Counted from the stretch's first letter, positions 1 through 5,284 are shown. The stretch is DNA of 5,486 nt from Accumulibacter sp. (GCA_031276375.1 JAISNE010000384.1:1-5486); one strand, 5' to 3'. Translations and numbers: made by a program. Notes: generated by a model not told the origin, from the sequence alone.

Positions 1-413
1 CGCACGAACATGTACTTGCGCGCGAAGAAGTGGCGGAAGGTCTGCGAGATGTCCTGGTAGCTGTTGCTTTGCTGCTCGCGCGGCAACTGGATGTTCAGTC
101 CGATGCTCGGCGAGCGGCCCTGGTAGGCGCCCTTGTTGGCCGCTTCCATGATGCCGGGGCCGCCGCCCGAAATGACCGAGAAGCCGGCGTCCGAAAGCCG
201 CCGGGCAATCGTCTCGGCAAGCCGGTAATGGGGCGAATCGGGCAAGAGGCGCGCGCTGCCGAAGATCGACACCGCCGGGCAGATTTCCGCCAGCCGCTGC
301 GCGGCCTCGACAAACTCTGACATAATGCCGAACACTCGCCAGGCTTCCCGCGACGCGGTGAATTTCACGGCGTCGGGGTTCTCCAGGTGGGGAATCTTTT
401 CTTTTTCGCTCAT
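1..413 (-). CDS. LOG family / TIGR00730 Rossmann-fold protein, N-terminal part (runs off left edge)
   Basis: Reading the minus strand from the ATG at 413-411 gives 137 complete residues with no stop; the C-terminus lies outside the window. Visible landmarks are SIFGSAR near residues 49-55, the nucleotide-binding loop SGGGPGIMEAANKGA near 82-96, and SYQDISQTFRHFFARKYMFV near 118-137. These are hallmarks of the bacterial LOG/TIGR00730 family, formerly annotated as lysine decarboxylase-like. Characterised members are phosphoribohydrolases that cleave the N-glycosidic bond of nucleoside 5'-monophosphates (cytokinin riboside monophosphate in LOG, general nucleotides in PpnN). The PGGxGTxxE active-site motif would lie in the missing part. 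The start is chosen because the stretch before SIFGSAR (MSEKEKIPHLENPDAVKFTA) fits proteobacterial members as I recall them; an internal Met at residue 31 is an alternative. The ribosome binding site is weak (GCGAGACG just upstream). The protein is probably cytosolic; its substrate is not predictable from this fragment. Confidence 0.88.
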   Translation of the reverse strand, partial: MSEKEKIPHLENPDAVKFTASREAWRVFGIMSEFVEAAQRLAEICPAVSIFGSARLLPDSPHYRLAETIARRLSDAGFSVISGGGPGIMEAANKGAYQGRSPSIGLNIQLPREQQSNSYQDISQTFRHFFARKYMFV

Positions 414-430
414 CGTCTCGCTTTCAAATC

Positions 431-3172
431 ATGCCTACCTTGCTGCTGGTCGACGGATCCTCGTACCTCTACCGCGCCTTTCACGCCATGCCCGACCTGC
501 GCAATACGCAGGGGGAGCCGACCGGCGCCATCTACGGCGTGCTGGCCATGCTGCGCCGGCTCGACGCCGACACCAGGGCGCGGGACGTAACTTGCAAGGC
601 TTGCGTCTTCGATGCCAAGGGCAAGACGTTCCGCGACGACTGGTATCCCGAGTATAAGGCCAACCGCCCGCCGATGCCCGCCGACCTGGTTGCCCAGATC
701 GCGTCGATCCACGCCTGCGTCGCGGCTTTCGGCTGGCCGATCCTGACGATCGACGGCGTCGAGGCCGACGACGTGATCGGCACGCTGGCCAGGCGGGCCG
801 CCGCGCAGGGCCTGAGCGTGCTGGTGTCGACCGGCGACAAGGATCTGGCGCAGCTGGTCGACGCGCGGATCACGCTGGTCAATACGATGAGCAACGAAAC
901 GCTCGACGAAGCCGGCGTGCTGGCCAAGTTCGGCGTGGAACCCGCGCGCATCGTCGACTACCTGGCGCTGGTCGGCGACGCGGTCGACAACGTGCCGGGC
1001 GTGCCCAAGGTCGGCCCGAAAACGGCGCTCAAATGGCTGACGCAATACGGCTCGCTCGACGGCGTGATCGCCGCGGCCGCCGACATCGGCGGCGTGGTCG
1101 GCGAAAACCTGCGCGCCGCGCTCGATTTTCTCCCGCTCGGCCGGAAGCTGGTGACCGTGCGCTGCGATCTCGATCTGCCCGCGCGGCCCGAGGAGCTTGC
1201 GCCGCGCCCGCTCGAACGCGAAAAGCTGGCCGAATTGTTTACCCGCTACGAAATGAAATCGTGGCTCAAAGACATGCTCGCGCAAGAGACGCCGGCGCTT
1301 TCCGGCGATGCCGGCGATGGCGGCGCGCCGCCCCCGTCCCTTCTCCCGGCGCCCGAGAAAGACTATGCGGCGATCCTCGACTGGCCGTCTTTCGAGGACT
1401 GGCTGAACAAGATCGAGAGCGCGCCGCTGACCGCCGTCGATACCGAGACGACCAGCCTCGACCCGTTCGCCGCGCGCATCGTCGGCATCTCCTTCGCCAT
1501 CGCGCCCGGCCAGGCGGCCTATCTGCCGCTGGCGCACGACTACCCCGGCGCGCCCGCGCAACTGCCGCTCGACGAGGCGCTTTCGCGCCTGAAGCCGTGG
1601 CTCGAATCGCCGCGGCGCGCCAAGATCGGGCAGAACCTCAAGTACGACCAGCACGTCTTCGCCAACCACGGGATCGCGCTCGCCGGCGTCGCGCACGATA
1701 CGCTGCTGCAATCCTACGTGCTCGAAGCGGGCAAATCCGGCGTGCGCGGCCACGACCTCGGCCAGCTCGCGCTGCGCCATCTCGGACTCGAAACGATCGC
1801 CTACGAAGACCTGTGCGGCAAGGGAGCCAACCAGATCGCCTTCAACCAGGTGAATGTCGCCCAGGCCGCCGAATACGGCGCGGAGGATTCCGATCTTTGC
1901 CTGCGCCTGCAACAGCGGCTGTATCCGCGAATCGCCGCCGACGCGGGTTTCGCCTACATTTACGGCGAGATCGAAATCCCGGTGCGCGACATTCTCTACC
2001 GCATGGAGCGCGCCGGCGTGCTGATCGACGCGGAGCGGCTCGCCCGGCAGAGCGAAGAACTCGGCAAGCGCCTGATGGAACTGGAACAGCAGGCATACGA
2101 ACTGGCCGGGCAGCCGTTCAACGTCAATTCCACGAAACAGCTCGCCGACATCCTGTTCGGCAAACTCGGCCTGCCCGCCCGGAAAAAAACCCCGTCCGGC
2201 ACGCCGTCGACCAACGAAGAGGTGCTCTCCGAACTGGCGCTCGACTATCCGCTGCCGAAACTGCTGCTCGAACAGCGCCAGTTCGCCAAGCTGAAAGGCA
2301 CTTACACCGACAAGCTGCCGAAGATGATCAACCCGCGCACCGGGCGCGTGCATACCAGCTACGCGCAGGCGGTGGCCGTCACCGGCCGGCTGGCGTCGAG
2401 CGACCCCAATCTGCAGAACATCCCGGCGCGCACCGCCGAAGGGCGGCGCATCCGCTCGGCGTTCATCGCGCCGCCGGGCGCCCGCATCGTCTCGGCCGAC
2501 TACTCGCAGATCGAGCTGCGCATCATGGCGCATCTTTCGGAAGACGCGCGCCTGACCGAGGCTTTCGCCCACGGCGAGGACGTGCACCGCGCCACGGCGG
2601 CGGAAATCTTCGGCGTCACCCCGCTCGAAGTCAGTCCGGAGCAGCGGCGCGTGGCCAAGGTCATCAACTTCGGGCTGATCTACGGCATGAGCGCCTTCGG
2701 CCTGGCGCGCCAGCTCGGCCTCGAACGCGACGCGGCGCGGAACTACATCGACCGCTATTTCGCGCGCTACCCCGGCGTCGCCGGATACATGGAGCAAACG
2801 CGCAACGCGGCGAGGATCGACGGCCACGTCGAAACCGTCTTTGGTCGCCGCCTGTGGCTGCCGGACATCGCGGCGGCGCAGACCAACCGCCGTCAGGGCG
2901 CCGAACGCGCGGCGATCAACGCGCCGATGCAGGGAACGGCGGCCGATCTCATCAAGCTGGCGATGATCGCCGTGCAGCACTGGATCGACCGCGAAAAGTC
3001 GCGCGCGAAACTGATCCTGCAAGTGCACGACGAACTGGTGCTGGAAGTGCCGGACGACGAACTGGCGCAAGTGCGCGCCGCGCTGCCGCCGCTGATGACG
3101 CAAATCGCCCAACTGCGCGTGCCGCTGGCGGTCGAAGTCGGCATCGGAGCCAACTGGGACGAGGCGCACTGA
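431..3172 (+). CDS. polA: DNA polymerase I
   Basis: Complete 913-aa family A polymerase, close to the 928 aa of E. coli Pol I. It fills gaps, removes RNA primers from Okazaki fragments and performs repair synthesis. The 5'-nuclease domain (about 1-290) shows LLLVDGSSYLYRAFHA with D8, FDAKGKTFR (D61), GVEADDVIG (E111, D113, D114), STGDKDL (D136, D138) and the helix-hairpin-helix region GDAVDNVPGVPKVGPKTA (D183, D186). A Gly/Ala/Pro-rich linker near 290-306 follows. The 3'-5' proofreading domain keeps all acidic residues: D337 and E339 in VDTET, D406 in GQNLKYD, and Y482/D486 in YGAEDSD. The polymerase domain has TGRLASSDPNLQNIP (651-665), motif A with D690 and E695, the O-helix with R739, K743, F747 and Y751, and motif C VHDE with D867/E868. 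Polymerase residues sit a constant 15 positions before their E. coli equivalents, so the gene looks fully functional. The start fits the family N-terminus, although no clear Shine-Dalgarno precedes it. Confidence 0.98.
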   Translation: MPTLLLVDGSSYLYRAFHAMPDLRNTQGEPTGAIYGVLAMLRRLDADTRARDVTCKACVFDAKGKTFRDDWYPEYKANRPPMPADLVAQIASIHACVAAFGWPILTIDGVEADDVIGTLARRAAAQGLSVLVSTGDKDLAQLVDARITLVNTMSNETLDEAGVLAKFGVEPARIVDYLALVGDAVDNVPGVPKVGPKTALKWLTQYGSLDGVIAAAADIGGVVGENLRAALDFLPLGRKLVTVRCDLDLPARPEELAPRPLEREKLAELFTRYEMKSWLKDMLAQETPALSGDAGDGGAPPPSLLPAPEKDYAAILDWPSFEDWLNKIESAPLTAVDTETTSLDPFAARIVGISFAIAPGQAAYLPLAHDYPGAPAQLPLDEALSRLKPWLESPRRAKIGQNLKYDQHVFANHGIALAGVAHDTLLQSYVLEAGKSGVRGHDLGQLALRHLGLETIAYEDLCGKGANQIAFNQVNVAQAAEYGAEDSDLCLRLQQRLYPRIAADAGFAYIYGEIEIPVRDILYRMERAGVLIDAERLARQSEELGKRLMELEQQAYELAGQPFNVNSTKQLADILFGKLGLPARKKTPSGTPSTNEEVLSELALDYPLPKLLLEQRQFAKLKGTYTDKLPKMINPRTGRVHTSYAQAVAVTGRLASSDPNLQNIPARTAEGRRIRSAFIAPPGARIVSADYSQIELRIMAHLSEDARLTEAFAHGEDVHRATAAEIFGVTPLEVSPEQRRVAKVINFGLIYGMSAFGLARQLGLERDAARNYIDRYFARYPGVAGYMEQTRNAARIDGHVETVFGRRLWLPDIAAAQTNRRQGAERAAINAPMQGTAADLIKLAMIAVQHWIDREKSRAKLILQVHDELVLEVPDDELAQVRAALPPLMTQIAQLRVPLAVEVGIGANWDEAH

Positions 3173-3218
3173 AACTCCATGCCACCGCGTCCGGCGCTGG
3201 ACATTGAGCACCGCCCGA

Positions 3219-3235
3219 CCCGCCCCACGGGCGGG
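3219..3235. repeat. GC-rich stem-loop downstream of polA
   Basis: CCCGCCC (3219-3225), a 3-base loop CAC, then GGGCGGG (3229-3235) form a perfect 7-bp stem 46 bases after the polA stop. The G-rich tract continues to about 3248. It could pause or end transcription or protect the mRNA 3' end, but no U-tract follows, so I do not call it an intrinsic terminator. Confidence 0.5.
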
Positions 3236-3272
3236 CGGGGGAGGGGGGACGCGCCGGATGGCGCCAAGGTAG

Positions 3273-3312
3273 CGGGAGCATCCTGCTCCCGTCCATCCCA
3301 AGGGGGAGCAGG
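3273..3312. repeat. Overlapping alternative stem-loops
   Basis: CGGGAGCA (3273-3280) pairs perfectly with TGCTCCCG (3284-3291) around the 3-base loop TCC. The right arm is also complementary to a downstream segment: CCTGCTCCC (3282-3290) pairs with GGGAGCAGG (3304-3312) over 9 bp with a 13-base loop. The two hairpins share an arm and exclude each other. This looks like a dispersed extragenic palindrome rather than a gene part. A regulatory role is possible but unsupported. Confidence 0.5.
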
Positions 3313-3351
3313 GCGCCCCTCGCCTTGATCGCCAACAGCGCCAAAAAATCT

Positions 3352-3380
3352 TTTACATTCAAACACTTATGATAAATCAT
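3352..3380 (+). promoter_or_regulatory. Weak candidate promoter for the transposase-derived frame
   Basis: TTTACA (3352-3357, five of six matches to the -35 consensus) is followed after 17 bases by AATCAT (3375-3380, four of six to the -10 consensus), in an AT-rich island about 50 bases before the transposase ATG. The same stretch contains the palindrome ATGAT-AA-ATCAT (3369-3380). TTTACA (3352-3357) and TGTAAA (3381-3386) also form an inverted pair. The signal is modest, and AT-rich DNA yields such matches easily. Confidence 0.25.
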
Positions 3381-3386
3381 TGTAAA

Positions 3387-3424
3387 CCCTGCCAAAATCG
3401 GGTCTACTCTCGATTTTTGCCAGG
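3387..3424 (+). repeat. Imperfect inverted repeat overlapping the transposase RBS
   Basis: The left arm 3387-3400 and right arm 3411-3424 are complementary at 11 of 14 positions, with an uninterrupted 7-bp core (AAAATCG with CGATTTT) and a 10-base loop. The right arm runs into AGG of the Shine-Dalgarno. In mRNA such a hairpin would partly mask translation initiation, a device known from several insertion sequences to block expression from readthrough transcripts. It might instead be part of the element's terminal sequence. Confidence 0.35.
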
Positions 3425-3426
3425 AG
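3422..3426 (+). promoter_or_regulatory. Shine-Dalgarno of the chimeric transposase ORF
   Basis: AGGAG lies 6 bases before the ATG at 3433, a near-ideal match and spacing. It supports 3433 as the start, with the expected ISAs1-type N-terminus (VFSRLKDFRGEPQFDLLEMI) following directly. Confidence 0.75.
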
Positions 3427-3432
3427 ACGGAC

Positions 3433-3987
3433 ATGCCCAAAAAATCCCTGATGAATGTGTTTTCCCGACTGAAAGACTTCCGCGGCGAGCCGCAGTTCGA
3501 TCTGCTCGAAATGATCGTGATCGCGCTATGCGCGATCCTGTGCGGCGCGGAGAGCTGGGGAGATGTCGTCGAGTGGGGAAAGGACAACGAAGCCTGGCTC
3601 AAGAAGTATCTGAAACTCCCGAACGGAACAGCGTCGTACTACACCTTCCGTCGGGTCTTCTGGCGGTTGAACGCGAAGGTGTTCAAGGCGTGTTTACGGA
3701 AGTGGGTCATGAGTCTGGGGAGCGTTGTCGTGGCAATCGACGGCAAAACGGCACGGGGTTCGCGGGACGGGCCGAACACGGCGTTGCACATGATCCGCGG
3801 CTTCGTGCGGGAAGGTGTGCGTGGGAAGGCCAAGGAAATCGAGGACGTCAAGGCGCTTCTGGAAACCCTGATGCTCAAGGGCTGTATCGTCACGATGGAC
3901 GCGCTTGGATATCAGACGGGGATTGCCCGGAAGATAGCGGAATGGGGCGAAGGCGAAACGCGAGGCGATGGATGTTTGCCGGTCCGT
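3433..3987 (+). mobile_element. ISAs1-family insertion sequence remnant (5' half of transposase)
   Basis: ISAs1 homology covers roughly the first 184 codons and stops after GDGCLPV, which resembles a degenerate form of the family's aDYvLaVK segment. There is also an in-frame internal deletion near residues 124-131: VREGVR occupies the place where family members carry a longer stretch ending in GQxK, just before KSNEI (KAKEI here). About 190 C-terminal residues are missing, including the catalytic Glu. The element probably extends left to about 3340. No terminal inverted repeat or target duplication was found. Confidence 0.8.
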
Positions 3988-4929
3988 TGGCACAAATACC
4001 GGGTGACGCTGAGACCGGAAGAGAAGGAGATGCTGGAATCGTTGCTGCGCGATGGGGAAAGCACGGCGTACCAGCAAACGCGAGCGCGGATCCTGCTGAA
4101 GGCGGCGGATGGAGAGACGGACAAAGAGACCATGAAGGCGCTGTCGGTTTCCGCCATGGCGGTGTATCGAACCCGGCAAAGATGTGTCGAGCAAGGCGTG
4201 GAGGCGGCCCTGCAAGAGAAGCCACGTTACGAATACCGGGTGACGCTGAGACCGGAAGAGAAGGAGATGCTGGAATCGTTGCTGCGCGATGGGGAGAGCA
4301 CGGCGTACCGGCAAACGCGAGCGCGGATCCTGCTGAAGGCGGCGGATGGAGAGACGGGCAGAGAGAGCATGAAGGCGCTGTCGGTTTCTGCCTCGGCGGT
4401 GTATCGAACCCGGCAAAAATTTGTCAATGAAGGCGTGGAGGCGGCCCTGCGAGAGAAGCCGCGTCACGAATACCGAGTGACGCTGAAAGCGGAAGAGAAG
4501 GAGATGCTGGAATCGTTGCTGCGCGATGGGGAAAGCACGGCATACCGGCAAACGCAAGCGCGGATCCTGCTGAAGGCGGCGGCCGGAGAGAAGGACAAAG
4601 AGATCATGAAGGCGCTGTCGGTTTCTGCCGTGACGGTATATCGAACCCGGCAAAAATTTGTCAATGAAGGCGTGGAGGCGGCCCTGCAAGAAAAGTCACG
4701 TCCTGGGAAAAAGCCGAAGCTGACGGAGAAGCAGGGTGCGCGGATCGTCGCGCTTGCCTATACGCCCGCGCCAGAGGGGCATGACCGTTGGACCTTGCGC
4801 TTGCTGGCGGATCGCGTGGTGCAATTGGGCTATGCCGAATCGTTCAGCTACGAGGCCGTTCGCTGCCTTTTAAAAAAACACTCCGAAACCCTGGCAAGTA
4901 TAAGAAAGAATGGCGTATTCCAAGGGTGA
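3433..4929 (+). CDS. Chimeric transposase-derived ORF: ISAs1 N-terminal half fused to triplicated IS630 HTH region
   Basis: Open frame of 498 aa. Residues 1 to about 184 are ISAs1-family: DFRGEPQFDLLEMIVIALCA, ILCGAESWGDVVEWG, LPNGTASYYTFRRVFWRL, VVVAIDGKTARGS (first catalytic D103) and LKGCIVTMDALGYQTGIA (second D156). From residue 189 the protein is the IS630-type DNA-binding region. Three consecutive 79-residue units (189-267, 268-346, 347-425) each begin YRVTL and contain EEKEMLESLLRDGES, ARILLKAA, KALSVSA and VYRTRQ, the helix-turn-helix. Once after these comes the second IS630 HTH-like segment, PKLTEKQGARIVALA...RWTLRLLADRVVQLGY...EAVRCLLKK (about 428-482). The last 16 residues are out of frame with the IS630 homology. 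The ISAs1 third acidic residue and the whole IS630 catalytic domain are absent, so transposition is not expected. ISAs1 transposases are usually near 370-390 aa and IS630 ones near 340-360 aa. It may be decaying debris or a surviving DNA-binding protein; sequence alone cannot decide. Confidence 0.85.
   Translation: MPKKSLMNVFSRLKDFRGEPQFDLLEMIVIALCAILCGAESWGDVVEWGKDNEAWLKKYLKLPNGTASYYTFRRVFWRLNAKVFKACLRKWVMSLGSVVVAIDGKTARGSRDGPNTALHMIRGFVREGVRGKAKEIEDVKALLETLMLKGCIVTMDALGYQTGIARKIAEWGEGETRGDGCLPVRWHKYRVTLRPEEKEMLESLLRDGESTAYQQTRARILLKAADGETDKETMKALSVSAMAVYRTRQRCVEQGVEAALQEKPRYEYRVTLRPEEKEMLESLLRDGESTAYRQTRARILLKAADGETGRESMKALSVSASAVYRTRQKFVNEGVEAALREKPRHEYRVTLKAEEKEMLESLLRDGESTAYRQTQARILLKAAAGEKDKEIMKALSVSAVTVYRTRQKFVNEGVEAALQEKSRPGKKPKLTEKQGARIVALAYTPAPEGHDRWTLRLLADRVVQLGYAESFSYEAVRCLLKKHSETLASIRKNGVFQG
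3997..4233 (+). repeat. HTH tandem repeat, unit 1 (79 codons)
   Basis: First of three head-to-tail 237-bp copies encoding one IS630-type N-terminal helix-turn-helix unit (residues 189-267). By eye it differs from unit 2 at 16 of 237 positions (about 93% identity). Three of those differences are synonymous. Unit-specific residues include Q214 and the RCVEQG stretch where the other two read KFVNEG. Confidence 0.95.
4234..4470 (+). repeat. HTH tandem repeat, unit 2 (79 codons)
   Basis: Second 237-bp copy (residues 268-346), exactly in register with unit 1 and with no indel. It shares YRQT and the KFVNEG stretch with unit 3, and shares the YRVTLRPEE opening and ADGET with unit 1, so it is intermediate between them. 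That pattern would fit stepwise duplication or unequal crossing-over. Confidence 0.95.
4471..4703 (+). repeat. HTH tandem repeat, unit 3 (about 77 codons before continuing into the IS630 body)
   Basis: Third copy (residues 347 to about 424). Over the first 76 codons it differs from unit 2 at about 18 positions, five of them synonymous. It opens with YRVTLKAEE instead of YRVTLRPEE. It ends with SRPGKKPKL, the normal continuation in IS630 transposases, instead of a further repeat start. This unit is therefore probably the original N-terminal domain copy, with units 1 and 2 added upstream. Confidence 0.92.
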
Positions 4930-5015
4930 GAGCCGGATTTGTCGCCGCGAGGGAGGAGGCGCTTGATCTCTATGCGGCCCCTTATGATCGTGAAACTAAC
5001 CCCGGCATCGAATAA
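4872..5015 (+). pseudogene. Frame-shifted continuation of the IS630 transposase, truncated
   Basis: In the -1 frame relative to the 498-aa ORF, reading from the seven-A run gives KKTLRNPGKYKKEWRIPRVR and then AGFVAAREEALDLYAAPYDRE, ending at TAA 5013-5015. This matches the IS630 segment after the second HTH (KxxWCIP...FVAAMEDVLDLY..PYD). A short stretch in the third frame, NTPKPW at 4877-4894, resembles the usual KNxLKPW, so the ancestral frame may have been broken by two small indels rather than one. A -1 slip on A-AAA-AAA (4872-4878) would instead join the frames into a product of about 527 aa. The catalytic domain is missing either way. The final NPGIE residues come from non-IS flanking DNA. 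Confidence 0.75.
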
Positions 5016-5043
5016 CCCACCCGCCTTGCGTCGGGGTGAGATT

Positions 5044-5137
5044 CAGAGGACAGAAGACAGAGGACGGAAGACAGTCGATTACCGGCGCTACGCGCCGCGA
5101 ATATTACTGTCATCTGTCTTCGATCCTCCGTCCTCTG
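5044..5137. repeat. Long imperfect inverted repeat (copy A)
   Basis: The left arm 5044-5075 and right arm 5106-5137 are complementary at 25 of 32 positions. They enclose a 30-base spacer that holds the perfect hairpin 5083-5097. The equivalent structure in copy B is at 5361-5454. If transcribed it would form a long stem capped by a second stem-loop. Confidence 0.75.
5083..5097. repeat. 15-bp hairpin CGGCGC-TAC-GCGCCG, copy 1 of 4
   Basis: Perfect 6-bp stem with 3-base loop TAC. Identical copies are at 5143-5157, 5400-5414 and 5460-5474. The flanks are shared too: ATTACC or GTTACC before, and C(G)AATAT(T/G)ACT after. The repeated core is therefore about 40 bp, spaced 60 bases apart within each large repeat. 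Confidence 0.9.
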
Positions 5138-5142
5138 GTTAC

Positions 5143-5157
5143 CGGCGCTACGCGCCG
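5143..5157. repeat. 15-bp hairpin, copy 2 of 4
   Basis: Same perfect stem-loop as at 5083, 60 bases further on, preceded by GGTTAC and followed by CAATATGACTATCCTCTG. Confidence 0.9.
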
Positions 5158-5187
5158 CAATATGACTATCCTCTGAACACCCGGAGC

Positions 5188-5224
5188 GCGGGCGTCCCGC
5201 CCGCCATGCGAGCCGCAGGCTCGC
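5188..5224. repeat. Two adjacent stem-loops between the 140-bp repeats
   Basis: GCGGG-CGT-CCCGC (5188-5200, 5-bp stem) is followed by GCGAGCC-GCA-GGCTCGC (5208-5224, 7-bp stem). Both are perfect with 3-base loops, the same architecture as the four 15-bp hairpins and the 3219 and 3273 hairpins. They look like short dispersed palindromes. Confidence 0.6.
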
Positions 5225-5284
5225 TCGCCGTTTCTTCCATCTCCGCGCGCGGGAGCTTGCCGTCATGCCTGCCACGCCAAACCA

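Larger units (their letters stand above)
3173..3432. other. polA to transposase intergenic region
   Basis: These 260 bases hold no credible gene. The first part (about 3173-3340) is very GC-rich and packed with short stem-loops: 3219-3235, GCGCC/GGCGC at 3251-3264 with a 4-base loop, 3273-3291, and the 8-bp palindrome GGGCGCCC at 3311-3318. None is followed by a T-run, so no classical intrinsic terminator for polA is visible. From about 3340 composition switches sharply to AT-rich. This probably marks the left end of the inserted ISAs1-type sequence, whose terminal inverted repeat and target duplication I could not identify. Confidence 0.6.
3988..4996 (+). mobile_element. IS630-family insertion sequence remnant (DNA-binding part, catalytic part lost)
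   Basis: IS630 homology runs from HKYRVTL through the triplicated first HTH, the second HTH-like segment and, in the -1 frame, KKEWRIPRVRAGFVAAREEALDLYAAPYDRE. IS630 transposases would continue from here to the first catalytic Asp (typically a CxDE motif), but the sequence changes to unrelated repeat DNA at about 4995. No IS630 end is present on either side. The left junction lies inside the ISAs1 transposase, so either the IS630 inserted there and lost its left end, or the two were joined by deletion. Confidence 0.8.
5030..5169. repeat. 140-bp interspersed repeat, copy A
   Basis: Starts GTCGGGGTGAGATTCAG and ends CAATATGACTAT. It matches copy B, 317 bases downstream, at 137 of 140 positions with no indel. 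Inside are an imperfect 14-bp tandem (GGACAGAAGACAGA at 5048-5061, then GGACGGAAGACAGT at 5062-5075), a 32-base inverted repeat and two identical 15-bp hairpins 60 bases apart. No transposase or coding potential is associated, so it resembles a non-autonomous dispersed repeat. Confidence 0.95.

Noticed and set aside
307..326. Promoter for polA using CATAAT (321-326) as -10
   Set aside because: CATAAT matches five of six, but the nearest -35-like hexamer (TCGACA at 307) is only 8 bases upstream and nothing suitable lies 16-18 bases away.
1033..3207. A 724-codon plus-strand frame overlapping polA
   Set aside because: It is the +1 shadow of polA: extremely Arg/Ala-rich, with no family motifs.
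3219..3248. Rho-independent terminator of polA
   Set aside because: The stem is strong but is followed by a G-rich tract rather than a T-run.
410..3301. A 963-codon open frame on the minus strand opposite polA
   Set aside because: It is antisense to an unambiguous polA. Its translation is Arg/Gly/Val/His-rich without recognisable domains, as expected from a high-GC codon-biased gene read backwards.
3369..4430. A 353-codon plus-strand frame covering the transposase region
   Set aside because: It is an alternative frame of the chimeric transposase; the real frame at 3433 has family homology and a good Shine-Dalgarno.
3694..4689. A 331-codon minus-strand frame with repeated GRLHAFIDKFLPGSI segments
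   Set aside because: The repetition is the mirror image of the three coding HTH repeats on the plus strand. It has no ribosome binding site or known domain.
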